This document shows positions 1 through 7,666 of a stretch of DNA of 64,000 bases, one piece after another (the stretch's first letter is position 1; the number at the start of each line of letters is the position of its first letter). Both the position numbers and the translations under genes were made by a program. Source of the DNA: JAYEPK01 sp048569615. GTDB taxonomy: Archaea > Thermoplasmatota > Penumbrarchaeia > Penumbrarchaeales > Penumbrarchaeaceae. The notes under the pieces are model-generated. The model was not told the origin of the DNA and searched no databases. It saw only the letters and a program-made list of their open reading frames with translations. Location: positions 1-64,000 of the forward strand of contig JBLIRK010000008.1 in the NCBI GenBank assembly GCA_048569615.1, written 5' to 3'.

Positions 1-1618
1 TAATCTGCACTCCCTTGTAATTGTCAAGTCCGAACCTGTGGACATGACCCGAGACGAAGATATCCGGAACCTCGTCAATTATAAGCAGGTCCCTCTCTTC
101 CGGTGAGATCTGGTTCCTCATCCCGTAGGCAGGTGAGAAATGCCTGAACCTTAGCATCTCCTTCATTCCCTCGATCGGGTCCTCGTAGGAAACTCCCTTG
201 AACAATGTCACCAGATCATCCATGGATTTGCCGTGATAACCTGCAACATGGACGCCGTGAAGAGAGAAGAATGATGGATTTGGAAAGAAGTTTATGTGGC
301 TGTTTGAGAAGCATTCCCGGTACTCCTTGGGAAGGGGGGGCTGAGGCTCGGCCAGCCTGACCGCGTCGTGGTTCCCAGGGATAAGTATCACCTCCACATG
401 GTCGGGCAGCATTGACAAGGCCTCCCCGAGTGCTTCATACTGGGCGTAGATGTCCTTGATGGCCAGGTCCTTGTCCTGATCCGGATAGGTACCGATCCCG
501 TCAACGAGGTCCCCTGCTATGACCAGATATTTCACACGGGTCCCGTCCTTGGAAGGGAGCGAAGCATCCTTTTCCCCCCTGAACCACCGGACCATGCGGT
601 CCCATTCCTTCTCGAGAAAATACCTTGAACCGATATGGACGTCGGAGGTGAAGGCCGCGCATAGTCCCTTTACCGGGGACAAACGCCTTCTGTGACGGCC
701 CGGTATATCCACCTTCAGTACCTGGTCCCCGAAGACTATGGGTCCGCCCCTCCCATCGCCTGCCTTGTATTTGCCGATTATGCCGACGACCTCATCGTTT
801 ACGAGCTGGAGCGCAGAGAGTTCCTTCTTGTTCTTGGAGAGAAGCACACGGATGGTCCCTGTCGGATCGTCCATGTTGAGCATCACATGGCCGTTCTTTG
901 TTGTCCGGATGCTTTCGACCATTCCAATGAATTTTACGGCATCCTCGGAGCCTTTCAGGTCTCCGATATCCCTTGTAGGATGAAGGTCGCCGTAATGCTT
1001 CTGGAGGAGAGACTTGAGGGATCTGTACCTGTCCATGAAGAGCTTCCTGAAGTCATCTATCCTCCCCTGGGCTCCCATCGACCCTTCTATGTCCCTGAGG
1101 ATCCTTATCTCCCCGCCGTATTCGCTGGCCAAAGGCTTCGGGGATCCGCCGGGACCCGATCTGATATGTGATTCCTCTCTTTCCAACTTTGTTACCCTGC
1201 CGGCCTCGATGGTATCTGATACAGACCTTGATATCCTGGATAATTCCCCCCCCGCGGAGATCTCCTGCCCCTTCTTACCAAAGGATTCCATACCGGGCTG
1301 TACTCTTTTCTTGGATATCTCCACGTTCCTATATTCCACAGAACCTTTACTTGGCGAAATGTCGGACATTCCTGAGGCAGATCCCTGAGCACTTGATGCT
1401 TTATCCTTCTTTTCAGCAACCGGGGCCTTCTTCTCCGCGCTCCCCGTCGGATCAATATCCTGGACCTGGTCCACCGAGATGATCATCGGAAGCTCCTTCC
1501 CCTCATCGAGCATGTCCTCCAGCTTGTCCACAAGGGACGGCCTATCCAGAAGGTAATGGTGGGCCTCTGGTGTGAGAAATCTCTGGAAGCGGAAGAATCT
1601 GCCGGCTAGATCAACCAT
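1..1618 (-). CDS. polB: DNA polymerase D (Pol II) small subunit DP1, truncated by window edge
   Basis: Small subunit of the euryarchaeal replicative polymerase D; it binds the large catalytic subunit and carries the 3'-5' proofreading exonuclease. 539 residues are visible from the ATG at 1618; the C-terminus lies beyond base 1. The N-terminal part (to about residue 180) is a divergent helical region and a charged linker, followed by an OB-fold region. The calcineurin-like phosphoesterase core is clear: SDVHIGS, GDLVDG, PGNHD and VSGHVHRFG, the Mre11-like metal ligands in the right order. The gene is divergent from the ribbon-helix-helix gene at 1809. A TATA-like stretch at about 1642-1652 (minus strand) would give a very short leader. 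Identification is firm; only the extreme C-terminus is unseen. Confidence 0.95.
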   Translation of the reverse strand, partial: MVDLAGRFFRFQRFLTPEAHHYLLDRPSLVDKLEDMLDEGKELPMIISVDQVQDIDPTGSAEKKAPVAEKKDKASSAQGSASGMSDISPSKGSVEYRNVEISKKRVQPGMESFGKKGQEISAGGELSRISRSVSDTIEAGRVTKLEREESHIRSGPGGSPKPLASEYGGEIRILRDIEGSMGAQGRIDDFRKLFMDRYRSLKSLLQKHYGDLHPTRDIGDLKGSEDAVKFIGMVESIRTTKNGHVMLNMDDPTGTIRVLLSKNKKELSALQLVNDEVVGIIGKYKAGDGRGGPIVFGDQVLKVDIPGRHRRRLSPVKGLCAAFTSDVHIGSRYFLEKEWDRMVRWFRGEKDASLPSKDGTRVKYLVIAGDLVDGIGTYPDQDKDLAIKDIYAQYEALGEALSMLPDHVEVILIPGNHDAVRLAEPQPPLPKEYRECFSNSHINFFPNPSFFSLHGVHVAGYHGKSMDDLVTLFKGVSYEDPIEGMKEMLRFRHFSPAYGMRNQISPEERDLLIIDEVPDIFVSGHVHRFGLDNYKGVQI

Positions 1619-1698
1619 TGGCAGGAGATGAAGGGACCTTACTATTTACATTTCCCGGGGGGGAGCCAAAAGTAAAGTGACCGACACTTCGTCGCGGA

Positions 1699-1711
1699 TG
1701 TCATACTGACA
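1699..1711. promoter_or_regulatory. Palindrome TGTCATACTGACA in divergent promoter region
   Basis: Perfect inverted repeat with 5-base arms between the divergent polB and ribbon-helix-helix genes. It shares the TGTC/GACA half sites of the two palindromes at 1740-1769, so it may be a further binding site for the same regulator. A related one-mismatch copy, TGACCGACA, lies at 1678-1686. The function is inferred. Confidence 0.4.
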
Positions 1712-1739
1712 ATCAATTTAGTTGCACAAAATGAAAAAA

Positions 1740-1769
1740 TGTCCGACAAATTAAAATATGTGTCAGACA
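1740..1769. promoter_or_regulatory. Paired operator-like palindromes flanking the TATA box of the RHH gene
   Basis: Two 9-base palindromes, TGTCCGACA (1740-1748) and TGTCAGACA (1761-1769), have centres 21 bases apart, two helical turns. The AT-rich element TTAAAATATG (1751-1760) between them is the best TATA box for the gene starting at 1809. Two short palindromes on one DNA face bracketing the TATA box suit binding by ribbon-helix-helix dimers and autorepression by blocking TBP. Sequence and geometry are direct observations; the regulator is inferred. Confidence 0.6.
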
Positions 1770-1808
1770 AATACCCGTGGAGAGAGTATAACTATTGGGG
1801 AAGTGGTG

Positions 1809-2195
1809 ATGCAGAAGGCTGACAAGGTGACGATAAGGCTCACGGCGGAGCAGGCCGAAGCGCTTGACTACCTTGTCGGTTCCGGCCAGTACAAGAACAG
1901 GTCCACTGCCCTCAGGGCAGCACTCGACAACTTCATTGCAAGGGACCAGGAGGCGGTTTCAGCTGCACCGGAGCTCTCCCTTCCGGATACTATGACCGCC
2001 GAGATAGAGACCCTGGTTTCTCTGGAGTACTTTCCCTCCTTCGAGCTGGGCTTGAGGGAAATGGTGAGGAACCAGCTCGAAAAGATCGATGTGAACTCGG
2101 TCAAGGAAAGGAAGCAGCTCAGGGACGAGATGCTGGCCGAGAAGAAGGCCAAGGACATAATGGAGGACGTCTACACCGATTACGTTAAACAGTGA
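1809..2195 (+). CDS. Ribbon-helix-helix (CopG/Arc-type) DNA-binding regulator
   Basis: 128-residue protein. Residues about 4-45 form a ribbon-helix-helix fold: a short strand (DKVTIRLT), then two helices with the NRSTALRAAL turn typical of CopG-like proteins. The remainder is acidic and helical and ends in a charged stretch, probably for oligomerisation. The ATG at 1809 is chosen because the RHH strand begins right after it and GGGGAAGTGGTG precedes it; an in-frame extension to 1758 would run through the operator palindromes. The gene is divergent from polB, so a link to replication or cell-cycle control is possible but unproven. A strong hairpin terminator follows at 2244. Confidence 0.85.
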   Translation: MQKADKVTIRLTAEQAEALDYLVGSGQYKNRSTALRAALDNFIARDQEAVSAAPELSLPDTMTAEIETLVSLEYFPSFELGLREMVRNQLEKIDVNSVKERKQLRDEMLAEKKAKDIMEDVYTDYVKQ

Positions 2196-2243
2196 CTCGA
2201 GAAAGGAATTAGAAGATGGGAAACGAAAATGGGATGCACTCTG

Positions 2244-2285
2244 TAGGGGCCCACAATATTTTTCGGGGGATGGGCCCCTAACTCT
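2244..2285. terminator. Hairpin terminator between convergent genes
   Basis: Perfect 10-base inverted repeat TAGGGGCCCA (2244-2253) and TGGGCCCCTA (2271-2280) with a 17-base loop, followed on the plus strand by ACTCTTTTT. It ends the RHH transcript and probably also limits the opposing gene that ends at 2318. Confidence 0.75.
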
Positions 2286-2317
2286 TTTTAAATAATTGCA
2301 AAATAACTGAAAAATAG

Positions 2318-5242
2318 CTACTGCTCAGTTGAAGGGGGAGGCAGACTGCCAATACCAAGCGGGGCGGGGGGAGCGGAATTGGTCTGCTGCACAGGAGGCA
2401 GAGCTGCCCCCAAACCCGATTGCTGGGAGGGAGGGAGCTGGGTCCGGGCCGGAGAGCGGAGAGCCGCATTCAGCATAGAGGCGCCCTGAAAACCTACCGG
2501 AAGGGATGAGGAAGACTGGGCGGGGATTTGCTGGATCGGAGGAGGGTCTTCGCCCTCCTTTCCCTTCCTCATAATCAGGAAATTCCCGACCACAAGACCG
2601 GCGACAACAACCAGGGCCAGAATGATGAAGATGCTGATCAGGAAAGGTGAAAATGACCCCTCTTTGTCCTTATCACCACCAAGGTCCTCTGTCCTAGATG
2701 GATTGATCGTCACCTGAATGGTATCGGAAGATGTCTTGTCCAGATCATCGATAATGGTCAGTGTGGTATTGTAAGAGCCTGACTCCAGATAAGTATGCTC
2801 CACGAGCAAACCGTTGGATGAGGTGCCATCTCCGAAATCCCACCGGACAATTTTGGGGGTACCTGCATAGACCGATCCCCTTCCGTCGAAGGTCAGGGGT
2901 ACTCCAATTTCACCCACGACGTCGTTTCCCGCTTCGGCGATCGGCGGAGGTCTCTCCGCTACGGTGAAATTCAGAAACTGCTTCAGCCCTCCGGAGATCT
3001 CCACTAGCAATTCATGTGTCCCCGGGGATGTACGGAAGACCACATCGAATTCGATCTTCGCTCCCGAAATCAGTGAGGGAATGCTCCGCCGCTGCAGCTC
3101 CTCTCCATCGAGCAGGAATATGGAATCTATCTTTCCACTGTTCTCGTTTCCCGAATTCGTCAGTGTTGCAACGACGCTTATATCCCTATCCTCCCTCGGC
3201 TCCTCAGGGTCCATCGAAAGTCGAACATTTATCACCGCCTCGTAATGTGTAACGATCAGAATCCTATCATCCGAACTTGATCCCCCGAAGGGATCCTTGA
3301 CCTCGAGGGTTATGACATGCCGGCCCTCCGAAAGCTGGGCGAACAATTCGGAACCTGTGCCCAGCTCTCCGTCGATATCCGAGGACCATGCATATGTGAG
3401 GTCGTCCTCATCGGGATCTGTGGAATTCGCCGCATCGAAGAATATCATCTCATCGTCCCTGAACCCGGCGAATTCGACAGGATGATCGAAAACAGCTACG
3501 GGATCCCTGTTTATGACAAGAGGTCCCTGAAGCATTTCACCTTCATCTGCAGGCAGCCTGACAGCGAATTCTCCATCGCTGAACTCAAAATAAAAGGAAT
3601 GATGGCCCAGGCCGAGTTTGGTCTGGAACGTATATGTCACGCCTTTCCTGAGATCGGTTCCCTTGGTGGTCATGTTGTATTCCGAACCGTCAATGAATAT
3701 CCTGGCATATGTTGGAGGATCTCCATGGCTGTCCCTGTAATTGATCCCGAATCCGAAGATTGTGTCCCTGTAACCTTCCGAAGGCTCGAAGTAGGGGCTT
3801 GTTATCACTGGAGCATAATTTGCCCTCACGACCTCGTAGGTCGTCAGCTCTCCCTCGGGCGGATAGCGCACCTGGTTCTTCCCGTCTCCGAACTCGAAGT
3901 GGTATTCGTGTGAGCCGAGCGTCAGCCTGGTTGTATATGTGTAGTTCACTCCGCTCTTGTAATCGCTCCCATCCCCGGACATTCCTTTTTTCTCGCCGTC
4001 GATGTGGATGAAGCGATCAATCGGAGGATCACCGTCCGCATCGGAGTATAAAATGGAAAATGTGATATCGGTCTCATCATTTCCGGTCCCGGGAAAAAGG
4101 AGTGAATCGTAGAGCGACGGGATGGCATTTACCTCAGGAGAGGAAGCGAATGTGCCGGAAATGACCTCTCCATCCACAGAGAATTCGTAAGAAATTGTAT
4201 GTTCTTTCCCGGGAGGCAAGGTCGTCTCATAATAATACGTGACACCGCTTCTGAAATCATCCCCATACCTCTCCATCGGATTCTTTTCGCCGTTGATTGT
4301 TATATCCGCTGATTCGGGACCTGTTCCAGGTCTGTATTTGTAGGCGACAGTGAAATTGAAGATCGTTGATGTATCACCTTTCTTTGGCTGGAAATCATAA
4401 GAAGGTATCTTTGGTTCATATTCGGGAGGAACCAGGAAAAAATCATCGTGAAAGAGTGTACTCTTCCTTTGGGGATAATCCAACCACACCTCATTTTTAA
4501 ATGGAGTGGAGGTGTAATCGTGGGTACTAGCAATGACAAGGGGTCTGAAAAATGAATCCGCGTTGCCGAAATTGTGATCGAAATCTATCAGCATGACATC
4601 CAGGTCCTTGAGCTCAGGATAGGTCTTCATCGTCGCCTCCTTGTCAGAACCGGAGTCGGAATAGCAAGTGCCGTGGAACCATTTCATACCGTTCGGCATC
4701 TCGATCAGGAATGTGACTAGCGTCCCGCCATACGTATGGGGCATCTGGTATGCCGTGATATTGACATTGAACGGCGAAATGGTCTTTGTAACCTTGGAGC
4801 CGCTTGTGGGATTCATTTCAACGAGGTAATCCGCGGAGATCCCCTGGGACTTCATGTCCGATATCACTCCGCTGTTACCCACGACGATTGCATTGCAGTT
4901 CTTCTGGACCGTTGAAACGGACCCTGCATCATAATGCGTTCCGTGGCCGTGGTCCTCCTCGATTATTATATCGGCATCATGGACATCGACCGGTTTCAGT
5001 TTGCAATAATCACTATGCGGTAATGCTTCTATGTAGATGACCACATTGCCATCCGTCACCCTGTAGGCAGTTGATCCGAACATTCCATTCTCAAGATAGG
5101 TGAAGTTCAAGTAGTGACCGCCCTGCCACCGAGTCGCCTTGATCTCATCCGGACCCGTATATCCGGCGGTTCCAGTATTGATAAGCAACAGGGGAGCAAA
5201 CAACAGACCAACTGCAAATAGGGCTGCTAACGAATGCCTCAT
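2318..5242 (-). CDS. Secreted, membrane-anchored metallo-beta-lactamase-like protein with PKD domains
   Basis: About 974 residues. An N-terminal signal peptide is followed by a divergent metallo-beta-lactamase-like domain (about residues 30-280): DHGHGTHYD in place of HxHxDH, then MPHTYGG, an HGTCYSDSG segment and a late ASTHDY. Next come three repeats with Y-D/S-D-x-x-G-D-P-P and INGEKN/IDGEKK-type turns (about 290-590), a PKD-like domain, a CARDB-like domain and a second PKD domain with WDFGDGTSS. One membrane helix near residues 860-885 is followed by a Pro/Gln/Ser-rich cytoplasmic tail. The ATG at 5242 is preferred because GGAGGCG lies just upstream; the ATG at 5257 would overlap that site. 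The substrate is unknown and the altered metal motif may mean changed or lost hydrolysis. Confidence 0.75.
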   Translation of the reverse strand: MRHSLAALFAVGLLFAPLLLINTGTAGYTGPDEIKATRWQGGHYLNFTYLENGMFGSTAYRVTDGNVVIYIEALPHSDYCKLKPVDVHDADIIIEEDHGHGTHYDAGSVSTVQKNCNAIVVGNSGVISDMKSQGISADYLVEMNPTSGSKVTKTISPFNVNITAYQMPHTYGGTLVTFLIEMPNGMKWFHGTCYSDSGSDKEATMKTYPELKDLDVMLIDFDHNFGNADSFFRPLVIASTHDYTSTPFKNEVWLDYPQRKSTLFHDDFFLVPPEYEPKIPSYDFQPKKGDTSTIFNFTVAYKYRPGTGPESADITINGEKNPMERYGDDFRSGVTYYYETTLPPGKEHTISYEFSVDGEVISGTFASSPEVNAIPSLYDSLLFPGTGNDETDITFSILYSDADGDPPIDRFIHIDGEKKGMSGDGSDYKSGVNYTYTTRLTLGSHEYHFEFGDGKNQVRYPPEGELTTYEVVRANYAPVITSPYFEPSEGYRDTIFGFGINYRDSHGDPPTYARIFIDGSEYNMTTKGTDLRKGVTYTFQTKLGLGHHSFYFEFSDGEFAVRLPADEGEMLQGPLVINRDPVAVFDHPVEFAGFRDDEMIFFDAANSTDPDEDDLTYAWSSDIDGELGTGSELFAQLSEGRHVITLEVKDPFGGSSSDDRILIVTHYEAVINVRLSMDPEEPREDRDISVVATLTNSGNENSGKIDSIFLLDGEELQRRSIPSLISGAKIEFDVVFRTSPGTHELLVEISGGLKQFLNFTVAERPPPIAEAGNDVVGEIGVPLTFDGRGSVYAGTPKIVRWDFGDGTSSNGLLVEHTYLESGSYNTTLTIIDDLDKTSSDTIQVTINPSRTEDLGGDKDKEGSFSPFLISIFIILALVVVAGLVVGNFLIMRKGKEGEDPPPIQQIPAQSSSSLPVGFQGASMLNAALRSPARTQLPPSQQSGLGAALPPVQQTNSAPPAPLGIGSLPPPSTEQ

Positions 5243-5387
5243 TGTTATCGCCTCCATGCAAGATCAATTCTATCGAGAAGGATCAGCCAGGTTTAATCAC
5301 TCGATGAGGGCATATTAATCCGTTATGGCTCCCTGTGCATTAATCAAAAAGGCAACAATTGATTAGGAGCATCGGATTCCGGTAACC

Positions 5388-6764
5388 ATGGCAGGCCCCC
5401 TTCCAAAAAAAGCCGTTCTGGTCTGGCTGCAGATGGACCAGCACCTGATCCCCGAGATGAGGGAGCTCTGCCTTTCTGCGGGCTATATCGTCGAGGAAGA
5501 GGTATGCCAAAAAAAGAATGAGCCCGACCCCCGCTTCTATCTCGGAGCGGGAAAAGTTGAGGAGCTCCTGAGGTTCGAAAATATCGGTGTCCTGATATTT
5601 GCGACCGAACTAACCCCCTCGCAGATATTCAACATATCCTCCGTGACCGGGAAGACCATAATAGACAGAACAAGGATCATACTTGATATATTCAGGGATA
5701 GGGCAAGCTCCCCGGAATCCAGGCTTCAGGTGGAGATAGCCGATCTCCGGTATCAGATGCCCATTCTAAGGGAATACATACACCAGGGGAAGCTCTCCGA
5801 ACGTCCCGGCTTCATGGCAGGAGGCGAATACAAGATCGATTACTACTACGAGATGATAAAGAAGAGGACCGCCCTCCTGAGAAAAAAACTCCAGACAGAG
5901 AGGAAAAGAAGGGAGCAGAAAAGGGTCCTGAGGAAGAGAAAAGGTTTGCATACGATCGCAATTGCAGGTTATACAAATGCGGGTAAGTCCACGCTCATGA
6001 ACAGACTTATGGACAGCAGGAGTGAGGCAAAGCACATCGCAGAGGGGAAACTGCTCTTCACAACCATTGCCACCTCCACCAGGAAGATGAAGGGAGACCG
6101 GAAATGTATAATATCGGATACTGTTGGCTTCATCACGGACCTGCCCCCATGGCTTGTCGAAGGTTTCATGTCCACCCTGGAAGAGATCTTCACGGCCGAC
6201 ATCGTTATTCTGGTCGTTGACGCCTCGGAATCCATGGCTGTTATCAATAGAAAGCTCAAGGATTCCCTTTCAATTCTGCGTTCTGGCGGAACCGACGGGC
6301 ATATTCTCGTTGTTTTCAACAAGATCGACAAAGGGGGGGTATTTGAAACGGAGCCCGAACCGGACATCCTCCTCAACAAGGTGGTTGACTGGGAACAAAC
6401 GAACCACATATCCGGCGCCGCTGCAGTATCCGCTCTGAATGGCAGCGGGATCGATGAGCTGCTCGGCATGGTTCTGGAATTCCTCCCCCCTCTGATCGAC
6501 GTGGAGCTTCGAATGCCTGCGGGAAGGAGAACATTTGAACTGGCATCGCAGCTGAAAAGGGATTGGGATCTCTCCGTCACGTATGCGGACGACGGCTACA
6601 TTCTGCTTAGGGGAAGGATAGAGGAGAGAACGGCCGGATACTGTTTTAAAAAGGTCGAGGAAGAGGGAGGATCATGGAAAAAGGGCGATGCTCTCAAGGA
6701 AGGCTCTCCAGAAAAAACAAGAAATATCGTGCTCCCCTTCCATAATGAAGGTGAAGACCCATGA
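5388..6764 (+). CDS. hflX: HflX family ribosome-associated GTPase
   Basis: 458 residues. HflX GTPases bind the large ribosomal subunit and split or rescue stalled ribosomes. The N-terminal HflX domain (about 1-180) has the DPRFYLGAGKVEEL and E-x-R-L-Q-V-E-I-A signatures and a basic coiled coil. The GTPase domain has G1 GYTNAGKST (194-202), the switch I region FTTIATSTR, G3 DTVG (244-247) and G4 NKID (311-314), all intact. The stop overlaps the start of galU by four bases, so the two are translationally coupled. A TATA-like CATATTAAT lies at about 5311-5319. Confidence 0.95.
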   Translation: MAGPLPKKAVLVWLQMDQHLIPEMRELCLSAGYIVEEEVCQKKNEPDPRFYLGAGKVEELLRFENIGVLIFATELTPSQIFNISSVTGKTIIDRTRIILDIFRDRASSPESRLQVEIADLRYQMPILREYIHQGKLSERPGFMAGGEYKIDYYYEMIKKRTALLRKKLQTERKRREQKRVLRKRKGLHTIAIAGYTNAGKSTLMNRLMDSRSEAKHIAEGKLLFTTIATSTRKMKGDRKCIISDTVGFITDLPPWLVEGFMSTLEEIFTADIVILVVDASESMAVINRKLKDSLSILRSGGTDGHILVVFNKIDKGGVFETEPEPDILLNKVVDWEQTNHISGAAAVSALNGSGIDELLGMVLEFLPPLIDVELRMPAGRRTFELASQLKRDWDLSVTYADDGYILLRGRIEERTAGYCFKKVEEEGGSWKKGDALKEGSPEKTRNIVLPFHNEGEDP

Positions 6765-7630
6765 AAGCAGTGATACCGGCGGCCGGGCTTGGAACCAGGC
6801 TGCTTCCCATGACAAAATCCCAGCCCAAGGAGATGATGCCTGTCCTCAATAAACCGGCAATCCAGTATGTTATCGAGGAGGCTTCGCACTCCGGATTCGA
6901 TAAGATCCTGGTCATAACCAACCGGAACAAGAAGGTCATGGAGGACCATTTTGACAGGAACCTCGAGCTTGAGATAGCATTGAAGAAAAAAGGTGCGGAC
7001 AGGGCGATCAGGGAGCTCGAAAAGATCGAGGGTCTCGCCGACCTCTTCTACCTCAGGCAGAAAGAGCAGAAAGGGCTTGGGGACGCTGTTCTCTGCGCGG
7101 AAAGCTATGTGAGCAACGAGCCCTTCGCGGTGCTACTTGGAGATGACATCATCTCATCCGAGGTCCCGGCCATCAAACAGCTCTGGGAAGCCCACCTGAT
7201 GGTTCGGGCGCCCGTCATCGGCCTGGAAAGGGTTCCGGAGGATCACGTCGAGAGATACGGCATAGTCGATCCGGGGGAGGAGATCGCCCCCGGGATCGTC
7301 AAGCTCAATGGTGTCGTGGAAAAACCGAGGAAGGAGGATGCCCCCTCCAACATGGCTATAATCGGAAGGTACATACTGGATCCGAACATCTTCACATGGT
7401 TGAGGGATTCCAAGGAAGGAGCCGGGGGAGAATTCCAGCTCACGGATTCACTTGCGAAATACATCAACACCAAGGGACTTTACGGAGTGATCATCAAGGG
7501 CCTCAGGGTCGATATCGGTTCCACCATAGACTGGTTGAAGGCGAACCTTGAGATCGCCCTTCTGGATCCTGATCTGAGACCTAGGATCTCGAGGTACTTC
7601 GACGAGCTCAGGCAGCAGGGAAGATTATAG
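6761..7630 (+). CDS. galU: UTP-glucose-1-phosphate uridylyltransferase
   Basis: 289 residues, full length for GalU. It makes UDP-glucose from UTP and glucose-1-phosphate for glycolipids and surface glycans. The N-terminal nucleotide-binding loop AAGLGTRLLPMTKSQPKEM and the following NKPAIQYVIEEA are diagnostic. Later motifs are LGDDII (metal site), VEKP and GEFQLTDSL. The start codon overlaps the hflX stop (ATGA). The product feeds the same pathways as the second nucleotidyltransferase at 21153. Confidence 0.95.
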   Translation: MKAVIPAAGLGTRLLPMTKSQPKEMMPVLNKPAIQYVIEEASHSGFDKILVITNRNKKVMEDHFDRNLELEIALKKKGADRAIRELEKIEGLADLFYLRQKEQKGLGDAVLCAESYVSNEPFAVLLGDDIISSEVPAIKQLWEAHLMVRAPVIGLERVPEDHVERYGIVDPGEEIAPGIVKLNGVVEKPRKEDAPSNMAIIGRYILDPNIFTWLRDSKEGAGGEFQLTDSLAKYINTKGLYGVIIKGLRVDIGSTIDWLKANLEIALLDPDLRPRISRYFDELRQQGRL

Positions 7631-7666
7631 GAAATGATCGAATCCTGGTAGGGAAGGTGCGGAGCG

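Noticed and set aside
1360..1368. TGTCGGACA, the same palindrome as the RHH operator, inside polB
   Set aside because: It lies in well-conserved coding sequence about 250 bases into the gene and is single; chance occurrence is likely.
5340..5366. Inverted repeat TTAATCAA/TTGATTAG upstream of hflX
   Set aside because: Short AT-rich arms, no T run and no matching regulator; not enough to call a site.
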